NCBI RefSeq assembly: GCF_905475345.1
Contig: NC_066586.1
Coordinates: 3,340,001-3,404,000 of the forward strand
Length of the DNA stretch: 64,000 nt
Direction: 5' to 3'
DNA from: Vespula vulgaris
Lineage: Eukaryota; Arthropoda; Insecta; Hymenoptera; Vespidae
Shown piece by piece: positions 11,417 to 21,257 of the stretch. The notes beneath the pieces were generated by a model. The model was not told the origin of the DNA and searched no databases. It worked only from the letters and a program-made list of their open reading frames with translations. Both the position numbers and the translations under genes were made by a program. Position 1 is the first letter of the stretch; every line of letters begins with the position of its first letter.

Positions 11417-12060
11417 GATCAGAGACACGAGATTTGATCACCGAAATAGAAAACTTACGAATTATGTAATATGATTAGAATGCAAAGGAACAAGTGCGAA
11501 ATGCACTTTGCAGTCAGTTTCATAGAAATGTCAAAGTTATTAAATCGATGTTAATATCCGTAGGAGACATTGTTACATCAAAGTAAAGATTTTACCAATA
11601 TAGTAGAAGAAAGAGTGGAAGAATAGAAAGAGTAGAATGCGACGATGGTTTATTGCCGTCGCAACGGAATTATCAGAGTAATCGGTGCGACAACATTTTC
11701 GCACGTTCTAACGTTAAACGCTCCTTCATTATTTACAGTAAATGTCGATTTCTTGTTAACGTTTAAAAGACCGTGCAAATTTATCGAGCGTAAATTTATC
11801 GATCGGGAGTTAGCGAAAGGATGAGCATACATTGAATATATTTAGGATCTACCTTTGGCAGAAAAGTGGAATGTTGGAAAAATCATTTCCAAAATGCATT
11901 ATTCACGGAGTCTTATAGATTTAGATAGGTATATACATTTATAGTAGAACCTACAGACTTTGAAATGCGAATCGGATGTGGTAATATATGGTATAATACG
12001 TTCTCTTCGTATAAGGTGAGATAACGCGTGCGAAAAAGAGATGCAGTGAGTATGAGAGAA
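11417..12060. other. Unique DNA, nothing recognised
   Basis: AT-rich; no credible frame beyond 60 codons. Confidence 0.6.
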
Positions 12061-12097
12061 TATGTATGTATATATGTATGTGCATGTGCGTGTGCGC

Positions 12098-12149
<52 letters not shown>
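12061..12149. repeat. Compound array (TATG)n-(TG)n-(GA)n
   Basis: TATG, then TGTGCG/TG, then GA units in direct succession. The TG/CG part is Z-DNA-prone and the GA part can form triplexes. Confidence 0.95.
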
Positions 12150-12151
<2 letters not shown>

Positions 12152-12250
12152 TCGATTAAAGGGTGAGTGGAGAACTACCTGACGCTCTCGCGCTTTCCGC
12201 AAAGTCCAATTTGTTGGGACGGACGTAAGCTGATTTCGAGGTGGTCAGAA

Positions 12251-12255
12251 TGAGT

Positions 12256-12308
<53 letters not shown>
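12251..12308. repeat. (GA)n microsatellite
   Basis: TGAG units then pure GA, only about 100 bases after the previous array. Confidence 0.95.
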
Positions 12309-12310
<2 letters not shown>

Positions 12311-12600
12311 TCGTGGCGATCTCCGTGCGGCACACGATTGCCGCTCGTATTTCGACGGATTGGAATACGTTTCGGTGGCGGTAACACGTCCGGTATGGAG
12401 TTACGATCGGCAAGCGCAGTCCGACACGCTCCAGGGAGTACCGTTCCTCCTCGTAAACTCGAATCGGCGGCTCTATCGATCCACGGCTGGGCATGGATCT
12501 TTTCCCGTAAATTCGTAGAGAAACGCAAGGTCGAAGAATTTTTTGTCGAAGAAAAGAAGATTCTCACCGAAGGCAGTTCCTGTTCGCGGTGAATGTAGTA
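12309..12600. other. CpG-rich unique block between GA and CT arrays
   Basis: Bases 12301-12480 are 104/180 G+C (58%). Several frames are open on both strands, all running into the flanking (GA)n array as Arg-Glu or Ser-Leu repeats. No family is recognised. The block follows two GA arrays and precedes a CT array. Confidence 0.35.
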
Positions 12601-12639
12601 ACGACTTCGACTGTATTCATTTCGTCGTCGCTGTCATCG

Positions 12640-12687
12640 TCTCTCTCTTTCTTTCTGTCTCTCTCTCTCTCTTTCTCACTCTCTTTC
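12640..12687. repeat. (CT)n array
   Basis: CT with CTTT and CTGT interruptions. Confidence 0.9.
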
Positions 12688-12950
12688 GTGAATTTTCCTC
12701 TTGCCTTTCCCTTCCTGTCTTCAGTACGTCGCCCCGAGGCTCGAAAGAGAATCAACGCGCTGACTTAATTAGGCGTCGAAGTGGAATTAGGAGTCAACAA
12801 TGGAAGCTCCATTTCCCTCTCTCCCACCTCCCTTCAACTCTCCTCCATCACCCTCTATATCCCCTTCACTCATCCCTCCTCGCTTTCTTCTCGGTTTTCC
12901 TTCGCCGGCTTTTCCTGGCGCAAACTTTGTCCGCTTTCCATCGATCCTCC

Positions 12951-13028
12951 ACTACTACTACTATTACTACTACTACTATTACTAGTACTAGTAATAGTAC
13001 TACTACTATTACTATTACTACCACTAGC
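12951..13028. repeat. (ACT)n/(ATT)n trinucleotide array
   Basis: Imperfect ACT/ATT units interrupted by the inverted AGT segment. Translated frames give Tyr, Leu or Thr runs, which are artefacts. Confidence 0.9.
12974..12999. repeat. 26-bp perfect palindrome inside an ACT microsatellite
   Basis: The (ACT)n array switches to its complement (AGT)n and back. The switch creates a perfect 26-bp palindrome centred on AGTACT at 12984-12989. Confidence 0.85.
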
Positions 13029-13256
13029 ACCATTTCTATTGCTATTCCTCGAGAAACCATCCTCAAACTATCCATCTCTTCTTCTCCATTCTCTTTTATC
13101 GAAACTATCTGACACACAGAGAACGGACACTGCGTATCCTTCCTCATTCATCTACCTCGTTTCTCTCGAAATTGCGGTTATGAGACACTCCGTACGTACA
13201 AACATAGGTACTACTTGCAAAATCACGAACAGACGTCCTCGTCGTTGCTTTTGTTT

Positions 13257-13261
13257 CTCTC

Positions 13262-13307
<46 letters not shown>

Positions 13308-13352
13308 CATCTCTCTCTCTTACTCTCTTTCTCTTTCCCTCTCTCTTTCTTT
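13257..13352. repeat. (CTGT)11 tetranucleotide flanked by CT arrays
   Basis: Eleven exact CTGT units run 13263-13306, with CT-rich sequence on both sides. They read as Ser-Val-Cys-Leu in one frame. Confidence 0.95.
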
Positions 13353-13509
13353 ATCTTCTACGTTGGAAGGGAAAGCTGTCGAAAGTGCCGAGGTAAGCCG
13401 ATTTCATGATGGACCAGGATTCTCCTCTCGTTGTTCGTTCCTGTCCTACAGAGACGGGCGAGATCTACTTCACGTAACGAAGTACGAATCCTGAAGTCCT
13501 GAATTTACA

Positions 13510-13570
13510 AAAAGAAAGAAAGAGAGAGAGAGAGAAAGAGAGAAAGAAGGAACGGAGAGAAAGAGAAAAA
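13510..13570. repeat. (GA)n/(GAAA)n array
   Basis: Purine array. Confidence 0.9.
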
Positions 13571-13696
13571 TTGAAGTCCTCCGATTTTCGATCTCTCATT
13601 CTCTCTTTCTCTCGGAATAAAAATCATCGAGACGAGAGTGTTTTCGCATCGAGAAACGAACGGAATAAATTTCACAGGACGGCTCAACGTTATCCA

Positions 13697-13760
13697 TCTC
13701 TCTCTCTCTCTCTCTCTCTCTTTTGCTCTGTCTCTCTCTTCTTCTCTCTCTTTTTTTTTC
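13697..13760. repeat. (CT)n array
   Basis: Pure CT then CTTTT-rich. Confidence 0.95.
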
Positions 13761-13831
13761 GTTGTACGGGATTCGAGGGAATTTTATAGGTGGGCGTAAA
13801 AAATCATTGAAATTCTAGTCTCTCTCTTTTT

Positions 13832-14060
13832 ACGAGACGGCGCAGCGCGTCGAGACCGTGACGGTCTCTCGTTGCGATCGTTCGGTCAAGCTTCCTGGTC
13901 GCTGCCTGCTCCGTGCTTGCGTGTTCCCTTCCACCACCTCTTTCTCTTTCTCACTGCACCTATGCATGTACGTGTATACGTGTACGCGCGCGCTGCTTTT
14001 TTCCCAGAGCCATCGACCGCGTTGCCACTGTTTTATAAAGCGAAACCCCAGGACTTTGAC
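13832..14060. other. CpG-rich unique block with a 17-base inverted repeat
   Basis: The block contains GAGACCGT-g-ACGGTCTC (13852-13868), a perfect 8-base inverted repeat around one base. Further on are alternating GTGTATACGTGTACGCGCGC-type bases (Z-DNA-prone) and a TATAAA at about 14033. Frames are open but nothing is recognised. It is promoter-like only in a loose sense. Confidence 0.25.
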
Positions 14061-14131
14061 CCAACCCTTTACTCGCGTCCGAAGGGAACAAGGTGAGCTT
14101 GGAACGATGCAGCCGACGAGTGAGGGTAGTT

Positions 14132-14132
14132 T

Positions 14133-14184
<52 letters not shown>

Positions 14185-14195
14185 AAGAAAGAAGA
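14132..14195. repeat. (GA)n array
   Basis: Long GA followed by GAAA units. Confidence 0.95.
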
Positions 14196-14748
14196 GCGCT
14201 AAAGGGGACCGCTAGTGGGCGGTCTGTATCGAAGTAAGCCGATTTTATAGCATTTTCTCGTGGGGAATACCCACTTCGCTTTCGAACCGCATCACGAGCC
14301 GCTGACTCCGTAAGAAAAGTGACTGCCTCTCGTCCAATAGCCGTGAAGAATAAGAAGAAGACCAAACGTAAGCTTATAACCATGCCGGACGTCCACGAGT
14401 TGTTATCTCTTTTCATCCCTGCTGTTTCTCCTTCCTCCATCCTCTTTCTATGTTTCTTTCTATTTTCTTTTTCCTTCTTTTCGATCTCGACATCACGAAC
14501 TGTCCGGAATTTATGTAAGACGACGAGCGATTTCGAATTTTACTGCTTCGATGCGATCCACTTTTCTTTTCTTTCTCTATCGCACGCTTATACCACTCGA
14601 TTTCTGCCCCGGTGGATCCGATAATTGAATTTCGCGGGCGCGGGAAGAGTCGCGGAGAAGTTTTACTTCTATCCTCGTAGCTGCGGTTAGACTCTCCCCT
14701 TTTTACGAGACTTTTTAACCCTCCTGACGCAACGTGCGTACTTACTTG
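14196..14748. other. CpG-containing unique DNA, nothing recognised
   Basis: Frames on both strands run into the flanking GA array; none is credible. Confidence 0.5.
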
Positions 14749-14766
14749 AGAGAATAGAGAGAGAGA

Positions 14767-14801
<35 letters not shown>

Positions 14802-14808
14802 GAGAGAT
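14749..14808. repeat. (GA)n with GAATA units
   Basis: Two agagaata units then pure GA. Confidence 0.95.
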
Positions 14809-15402
14809 CTTTTATTTTCTTCCAAGTTCGTCGGTTACTTACCCACTATATGTGGAGTACGACTTTCTTCGTTCACCAATAGACTCTGAACGTTTTGTTT
14901 CAAATTTTAGAAGATTACTATACTTTGAGAAAACTAGTAAACCTTGATATTGTTTGTTCAACGTGAACGTTCGCCTATCGAGTTTATCGACCCATTCGAT
15001 GTAGCTAATCTAATTTCATTGTAATTTTGATCCACAATGTATGTATACGCGTATGTATATCCGTGTGCTGGTATCATCGCGATCGTTGGGAATGGAATAC
15101 GATCGAAGGAAAACGGTTGGGAAGGGAAAAAAAAAGAAAAGTTCGTGCGATGTCAAATCCTACCAAACGTCGAATTGAATCCGGTTGCATCAATTAAAAA
15201 ACAGTAAAAAGAGTGGAGATAGTGGGGTGATAAGGGGTAGGGGAGGGGAATAGAGAGGCGGATATTCGAGGACGATAGGATTGATCGAGGACGGAGAGGA
15301 GATGGTCGAAAATTCGTTATAATTTCACGCTGGACCGATCGATACCAATCGTGAATCCCATCACGGAATATCAGATTACCGTTTCGTCGTTCGCAAAATA
15401 AC
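14809..15402. other. Unique DNA, nothing recognised
   Basis: AT-rich to 15130, then purine-biased (gggtaggggaggggaat near 15233). Confidence 0.55.
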
Positions 15403-15411
15403 GAGAGAGAA

Positions 15412-15446
<35 letters not shown>

Positions 15447-15448
15447 AG
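15403..15448. repeat. (GA)n array
   Basis: GA with GAAA at the start. Confidence 0.95.
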
Positions 15449-15758
15449 GGAGTAGCGAGAGCAGGGAGAGGGGTTTGGTCGAGAAAGGAAGAGAGAATAT
15501 GAGAAAAAGAAGAAATAATAGATGGAATAATGCTAATCGCATTGATATTCGGCTCGATTGAATTCCCGCTGTCGCGTCGAAAGGAACGCGTTCGCGCGTG
15601 AGATAATAAGAGAGAAAAAATCGGAAAGATGGTGGAGGAGAAAAGATGGGGAGAATAAATCCGGGAGCGACGATGATCCGTCCACGACGGACGGAGCAGA
15701 GTCAGCGCGATGAAGTCGACCGCGTAACTATTGCTCGTCTGTGAAGCGACGTGGCGAC

Positions 15759-15765
15759 AGAGAGA

Positions 15766-15809
<44 letters not shown>

Positions 15810-15867
15810 TAGACTCGAATAGACAGACGAAATGAGAAAAGGAGATAGAGATAGAGATAGAGAGAGA
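15759..15867. repeat. (GA)n and (GATA)-type arrays
   Basis: GA at 15759-15806, then gatagagataga units at 15841-15867. Confidence 0.9.
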
Positions 15868-15969
15868 CAAAGTTGTCTATCGCGAAAATTAGAATTTTCA
15901 GAGAAGAGTGTCGTGCGAGAGAAGATAATGCAGAAAATGTGAAATCTGACGTTGGAGTGAATTAATGAT

Positions 15970-15972
<3 letters not shown>

Positions 15973-16036
<64 letters not shown>

Positions 16037-16042
16037 TAGAAA
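15973..16042. repeat. Long (GA)n microsatellite
   Basis: About 26 uninterrupted GA units, then GAAA. Confidence 0.95.
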
Positions 16043-16199
16043 AGGGTAACGCCGAAGGCCAGAGAATACTATTAAAAATCGTGTCGAATCTAGTGTCTAG
16101 TCACTGTCGATGGTAAGCATTTCTATACACCTCTTCTTCTTCACTCCACCCAATATCCCACCAACTTTCCTACGAATTCTCGCTGTAACGACTGGACTA

Positions 16200-16380
16200 A
16201 GGAAGCATTTGCCGACCGGGGAGAAATCTCATCTAAGTTTCTGAGATAATCGCGAGCTTCCAAATTGGAAGTCTCGTAATAACAGCTGCTTGATCGCGGT
16301 AACTCGCATGGACGCTTTACGACAAACGCTTTAATCCGATCAACTTGCCTCTAATGAAATGCAAATGCCCGTATGATGTT
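16200..16380. promoter_or_regulatory. Unique block with POU octamer and Otx-like site
   Basis: ATGCAAAT (16359-16366) is the classical POU-domain octamer, and TAATCC (about 16332) is a bicoid/Otx-type core. The block is repeat-free. Regulatory function is inferred only. Confidence 0.2.
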
Positions 16381-16677
16381 GATTTTACTCCTATCGAAAA
16401 AGGAAGGAAAGTTATTTGAAATAGCGAAGTCTGTTGTCTCGTAATGAAAATTTGGAAGATCCTAACGTTAGATTATCGTATATAATATTTTAATGCATGT
16501 ATATAATATCTTTTTCAGCTCTAATTACTATGATAGAATAAAGATAAATGATTCTCCTAATGTTTTAGACACTGTTTACTGAGTTAATTAATTTGAAAAA
16601 AGTTGAAAACATAAAGATATATCTATATTAGCTGTAGAAAAGTATATTACAGAGGGATTTTAGAGTACTAAAGAGAG

Positions 16678-16719
16678 AAAATGAAAGAGAGAGGGAGAGA
16701 GAGAGAGAGAGAGAGAGAA
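16678..16719. repeat. (GA)n array
   Basis: GA array ending 17 bases before the ATG of the 16736 frame. Confidence 0.95.
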
Positions 16720-16735
16720 ATTTCGTTTAACGGGC

Positions 16736-17059
16736 ATGGATCATCGCGAACGCATATTTGCAACTTGCTGGAAGAGCTGCAAACAATCGAGCGTCCCGTC
16801 GTCGGTGGGAACAACCGCGAGTAGTACCACTCGTCTCGTCAGCGGAGAATTGAGCGAGGCATGTATGTCGCTCGAATCTCGACCAAATTTTTGGCCGACC
16901 CTCGAGTACGCTCGACATCGCGTACTCGGATCAACGTTTGTAGAGCGCGATGATCTACGTTCGCGAATACCGAGAATGAATCTGTATAAACCACGAAATT
17001 TAAATAGACATCATTTCTTTCCCTTCTTCCGCAACGTATTGGTTTGCTCTTGTTTTTAA
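16736..17059 (+). CDS. Weak candidate ORF, 107 codons, convergent with the 17.1-17.7 kb gene
   Basis: The frame has a true ATG (16736) directly after a (GA)n array and ends TAA at 17057-17059. The stretch is clearly richer in G+C than its flanks. The product begins MDHRERIFATCWKSC and has no low-complexity run apart from a short Ser/Thr patch. An AATAAA lies 40 bases after the stop (17099-17104). It matches no family I know. The opposite strand is also open for 63 codons over part of it, so the open frame may simply reflect CpG-rich composition. It faces the minus-strand candidate tail to tail with 57 bases between the stop codons. Confidence 0.18.
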   Translation: MDHRERIFATCWKSCKQSSVPSSVGTTASSTTRLVSGELSEACMSLESRPNFWPTLEYARHRVLGSTFVERDDLRSRIPRMNLYKPRNLNRHHFFPFFRNVLVCSCF

Positions 17060-17098
17060 ATTCACTCAATTATTTAATTTACATATATAATTTATAGT

Positions 17099-17104
17099 AA
17101 TAAA
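17099..17104 (+). terminator. AATAAA, possible poly(A) signal
   Basis: A canonical AATAAA hexamer lies 40 bases past the stop of the 16736-17059 frame. On the other strand ATTAAA (complement of 17073-17078) lies about 40 bases past the stop of the minus-strand candidate. Both hexamers are common by chance in AT-rich DNA, so this only supports the tail-to-tail reading if transcripts exist. Confidence 0.15.
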
Positions 17105-17116
17105 AACAAACGTATT

Positions 17117-17715
17117 TTAACAGAGAAAATAGTCGAACCTTTTAGCCATCGAAAATTTCTCGATGCGGAAAAATGCTTTCGTTGAAGTTGAATCGAGCTT
17201 GAAACGCAAAGAGAGAGCGAGAGTACCTTCCCACTCGTTGACTCGAGAGAAATGGATTTCGCGATTACTCTGGATATACGAAGCACCGATCGTAAATTCG
17301 TGGAAGTAAGAACACTCCGCGTTAAACGAAACGCATCGTGGAATAAGATCGAATAGCCGATCGATTTGATGTTCTCTTTCGGCCTTCAAGAATCTTCTTA
17401 AATCATCGTAACTGTCGTATAAATCCACCGTTTCTCTCGTTGTTTCGATAGAACACGATTTCGTGCTATAGTCAATTTGAATATTTAAGTAAGCCTTTGT
17501 CTTTTATCGATAACGTTGATAATACTCGTTCGCTAAAGAAAATAAAACTCGATTGGTTTATGCACGAGAATATCGATAAGTAAAGAGTATAGCAGTTTTT
17601 AATGACGTTTAAGAAGTTTCGGTGTTCCTTTAAATTTTCGACTTACTAATTAATTCCGCAATAGAATAAGCCGTTGAAAAGAATTTACTTCTCGTTATCA
17701 TCTCTATGATCTTAC
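17117..17715 (-). CDS. Candidate two-exon gene, 156-residue protein of unknown function
   Basis: Seen in sequence: on the minus strand a long pyrimidine tract ending TTCCAG (17716-17735) precedes exon A (17647-17715), which ends at a GTAAGT donor (17641-17646). The intron is 17533-17646 (114 bp) and ends in a T-rich tract with TTTAG. Exon B runs 17532-17117 to a TAA stop. Exon A ends in phase 1 and exon B resumes in phase 1, so the frame continues through a split Thr codon. The first ATG is at 17701-17699 with G at -3. The product has ordinary composition, with no signal peptide or membrane segment. Residues 58-82 form a charged, helix-like stretch (DSYDDLRRFLKAEREH), and Cys occurs at 45, 85 and 92. 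Exon B uses many pyrimidine-ending codons. I recognise no family. Upstream exons, probably 5' UTR, were not located. Chance cannot be excluded in AT-rich DNA. Confidence 0.35.
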
Positions 17716-17861
17716 CTGGAACAAAAAAGAAGAAAAAAAAAACTTAGATAGAGTATTAGTTTGAAAAAGATTTAGATTATTCGCTTTAGGATTATGTCAA
17801 TTCCAAAACGATTTATTTCTTTATCTCCTCGGTTAGTTTTCTCTTGAATTTTCAAGAAACA

Positions 17862-17936
17862 GGGGGAAGAGGAGAGGAGAAAAAGAAGAAGAGAAAGAGA
17901 AAAGGGGCAAAGAAAAAAAAGGAAAGAAAGGAAAGT
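17862..17936. repeat. Purine-rich tract
   Basis: GAAG, GAGG and A-rich units. Confidence 0.85.
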
Positions 17937-18164
17937 ACTAACGTGGTACGTGAGAAAAGGAGATCTCGAGTACAATTAGGCTGGCACCCTAGGGCGCAGT
18001 TCCTCTCATACTCGCCGTTCCTGTACCGAATTCTAAAGCCCTCTTCCTCGTGGATCGAACAGTTTTCTCGTATAACTGGGGAGAAAAAGCAGTCGCGTTT
18101 ACCCTCGGGCACGAGAGAAACTAGCACCACCATCGAAATCGTCCTGTGCCGAAGGGTGAAGAGA

Positions 18165-18259
18165 AGAGAGGAAGAGAAGGGGAGGGGGTGGGAAAAAGAA
18201 GAAGAAGAAGAAGAAGAGGAGGAGGAGGAGGAGAAGGAAGAAAGTCAAAGAGGGGAAAA
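18165..18259. repeat. (GAA)n/(GAG)n trinucleotide tract
   Basis: Exact GAA then GAG units at about 18197-18240. It reads as poly-Glu and gives a spurious frame. Confidence 0.9.
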
Positions 18260-18317
18260 CTAGGATCGCGGTTCTGCCACCGGCAGACTGCCATAATTGC
18301 AGCGAATTAAATTCGTT

Positions 18318-18383
18318 TCCCTTTTTTCTTCTCTCTTTCTCTCTCTTTCTCTTTTTCTTTTTCTTTTTCTTTCTTTTTTTTTC
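18318..18383. repeat. Polypyrimidine tract
   Basis: CTTT and TTTTTC units. Confidence 0.85.
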
Positions 18384-19438
18384 GCGACACCCGACGGAAA
18401 TCACTTCGCTTCTACGCTACTGCGTCATTATTTTCCATGATTGCACATCGCCTTGCAGACTTCACGTACTCCGTTTACCTGTTCTCCTTGGCTTCGTTAA
18501 CGAACTTCATCAGGTTCATCGAGTTTTTGTTAACGATCTGGAGGACAGCGGTTTTCGTCACACCAAAAAGAAAAACATGTTCCGAACGAGTCTAACTTTT
18601 ACTTTTTTTTCTGTTTTTCACAACGTAGATTTGGATATTTCTACAATCTAGAGAGTTATAGTGTAATTCTGATTGATATATATATATATTTCGTTGAATA
18701 CTTGATCAATTAGATCGAGTTTGTTCATTTTGATTTCATGTCAGAAAAATCTTTCTTCGATCTTATAACAAATCGACACTTAATTGGTCTCGTTATTAAT
18801 TTTTTTCTTCATCAGCAATCTGATCAGATTCAATAGATTTTTCAATTGACGTTCTTCATATAACACTTTCTAAATAGTATTTAAAATGTACGAACCTAGT
18901 TTTTCAAATGGTTCGTATCTAATGATTAGTAAGAAATTTTATACTCTTGCGGGCATGAAATTTTGAACGGTGATGGTCTATCGAGAGTAAAGTTTTGATA
19001 ACTACGATTTCGATGGTTCGAGCGCGGTCTTTTCAATTAGCGGAACGGTATAGATTTTGTACGGGAAATGAAAAAACAATAGCCGTCAGGGATTTTCATT
19101 ACATACATAGACATATACACGCACGCATATACTACAGGTATAGGGTATACGCGTACTCATACGCGTACATACGTGAGATAGAAACCGTCCGATTTCATGA
19201 AACTGGTTGTACTTTTTTGTTGGAATGTCAGCTGGGTAGCCATCGTGTGGGATTCTAAAAGGGTTCCATGCCTAACAAGGACTAATCTCGTTAAGGATCA
19301 CGAAATCGGCTTGTGTGTTTTACAAGTTAGGAATTAGACTGATTAGCGAAGAGTCGAGAATTGCTCGAATTCGCTTTCTATCGTTGCTACGTTATTTTTT
19401 ACAACTTTCCCTTCTCCGAGTTTCTTTCTCGACTTTAT
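18384..19438. other. Unique DNA; 18420-18600 open on both strands
   Basis: On the minus strand 18478-18540 reads QIVNKNSMNLMKFVNEAKEN up to a GTAAAC donor-like site. Its phase does not join the 17647-17715 exon, and the plus strand is open too. The rest is AT-rich. Confidence 0.4.
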
Positions 19439-19460
19439 CTCTCTCTCTCTCTCTCTCTCC
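19439..19460. repeat. (CT)n array
   Basis: Eleven CT units. Confidence 0.9.
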
Positions 19461-19623
19461 CGCTTTTTTTCTTTCTATCTCATGATAATAAAAAAAATTA
19501 AAAAAATAAAATGTTCCCGTTTTTTTCTCACGAAGTCTCTTTTTGCAAGGATTAACGAATGCGTATATGGCGATGCGTATATGGTCGACAATAAAAATAT
19601 GCTTCGGTGATAGCAAAGAGAAC

Positions 19624-19676
<53 letters not shown>
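19624..19676. repeat. (GA)n array
   Basis: Pure GA with one AAAG interruption. Confidence 0.95.
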
Positions 19677-19679
<3 letters not shown>

Positions 19680-20469
19680 ATCCGTGCGACGGGTGATAAA
19701 TTATACATTATCGTAAGTGCACCTAAACGTATAATGCGCATAAGTAGCGAATAATTTATGTTCGTTGCATCCAACGGCTGAGGCGAATAATTTATCGCCC
19801 ATCACGCACCTGCTTCTCGCGCCCCACGCAATAATTTCACGCCGGTGATTCTCTTAATGATCGTGATCCTTGCAAATTCGTGTGATGACAAAAGATACAT
19901 ATGTGCTGATTTGCATTCTTTATATACTCATGTTGAATATATTATATTTCGTATAAATGCAATATACATTAAAATCTGTAGAGACGTATTTTTCGGAGAT
20001 AACATTAAATCATTGTATTAAAAATTATCATACACACGCGCATACAGACATTCACGCGCACATATAGAAATATACGATAATGCATTTTTTAATATCATTT
20101 GAACGATAGAAATCGAGAAGCGAAAAAAAAACAAAATGTTTGAAAAGACTAAACCGATATCCAAAACGTTTAAGGTTCCGATAAACGTTTTCTTCGGGAT
20201 CTATCCTCGACTTCATCCCCTTGGTTCGAAGAGTTAACCGTTGGAGCATCTACGAGAAGATATGTAGCACGTTACACTCGACGCGATCCATCAGATACAA
20301 GCTCGAAAGTTCCTCGATAGCGCATCGTAGAAAGATTCCAAGCTTGAGAAATGTTCGAAGAACGGAGAGTTAGAAAGAGGGGAAGGAAAACTCGTCGTGG
20401 AAGTTGAAGACTTGGGGTTGGAGAGAAGAAAGACAGAAGGATGGAAAGCTTTAAGAAAGTATAGAATGG
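19677..20469. other. Unique DNA with a CpG-rich part at 19780-19870
   Basis: No credible frame; possible short regulatory block. Confidence 0.5.
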
Positions 20470-20631
20470 GAAGAGAGAGAGAAAGAGAGAGAGAGAGGGA
20501 GTGAGAAGAAGAGAAAGTGAGACAAAGAGAGAAAGAGAAAGAGAAAGAGAGTGAGAAGAAGAGAAAGTGAGACAAAGGGAGAAAGAGATAGAGAAAGAGA
20601 AAGATAGAGATAGAGAGAAAAAGGTAAAGAG
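20470..20631. repeat. Long GA-rich tract
   Basis: GA, GAAA and GATA units, including the 50-bp-period duplication. Confidence 0.9.
20501..20577. repeat. 50-bp-period tandem duplication in a GA-rich tract
   Basis: The 27 bases at 20501-20527 (starting gtgagaagaagagaaagtga) recur exactly at 20551-20577, an offset of 50 bp. This shows a local duplication rather than simple GA slippage. Confidence 0.9.
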
Positions 20632-20755
20632 GGTGGGTGGAAACAAGTGACGCCATGAATCTTACGCGGAAAAGGGAGTCGTGGGTGTTTCTTCTTCCAT
20701 CTCGTTGATTCCATGCGTTCCCCGCCTGCACCACGTGTTTCGAAACGATCCTCCG

Positions 20756-20830
20756 ACAACGACGACGACGACAACGACTACGAGGAGAAGGAGAAGAAGG
20801 AGGAAGAGGAGGAACGAAGCGAGAAAGGGA
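20756..20830. repeat. (ACG)n then (GGA)n/(GAA)n
   Basis: ACGACGACG units followed by purine triplets. Reads as poly-Thr then poly-Arg. Confidence 0.85.
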
Positions 20831-21016
20831 CGAGTATCGTGTCTGATCCACGAGGACCATTAATTTAACGGCTGCGAGACTCGGGAGGGACAAAGAGAGG
20901 AAGAGGGAGATTCACAACACGGATGCACACACTCGAGCGACTAATAAGCTCGTTGTTGTTTCTCTTCTCGGTAACACACGTTTGTGCTGACAGACATTAT
21001 AAAAAAAAATGAGAAA

Positions 21017-21017
21017 C

Positions 21018-21062
<45 letters not shown>
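21017..21062. repeat. (GA)n array
   Basis: Pure GA. Confidence 0.95.
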
Positions 21063-21065
<3 letters not shown>

Positions 21066-21179
21066 TTGTATAAAATTTTTTTCGATGAATACGATCATCT
21101 TGGACACGAAAATCACCTTGGTAGATCGCTCACGAAGATAGAACGTGCAAAGATCTTTTTGGTCGAATGGAGAGTACTG

Positions 21180-21201
21180 ACGAGAAAGAGAAAAAGAAAG
21201 A

Positions 21202-21241
<40 letters not shown>

Positions 21242-21257
21242 GGGAGAGAGAGGAAAG
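21180..21257. repeat. (GA)n with GGGA units
   Basis: GA array with three gggagaga units. Confidence 0.95.

Noticed and set aside
12254..12592. Overlapping frames of 86-130 codons on both strands
   Set aside because: All read through the (GA)n array as Arg-Glu or Ser-Leu runs, and the unique part is open in several frames at once.
12543..13112. Long plus frames of 189 and 237 codons around 12.5-13.5 kb
   Set aside because: They are built from CT, ACT and CTGT arrays; no natural protein segment remains when the arrays are removed.
16804..16812. TCGGTGGGA resembling the start of miR-278
   Set aside because: Only the seed matches and no precursor fold is apparent.
18478..18540. Possible upstream exon of the 17.1-17.7 kb gene
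   Set aside because: It ends in phase 2 at GTAAAC while the next exon needs phase 1; joining them puts a stop at the junction, and the plus strand is equally open.
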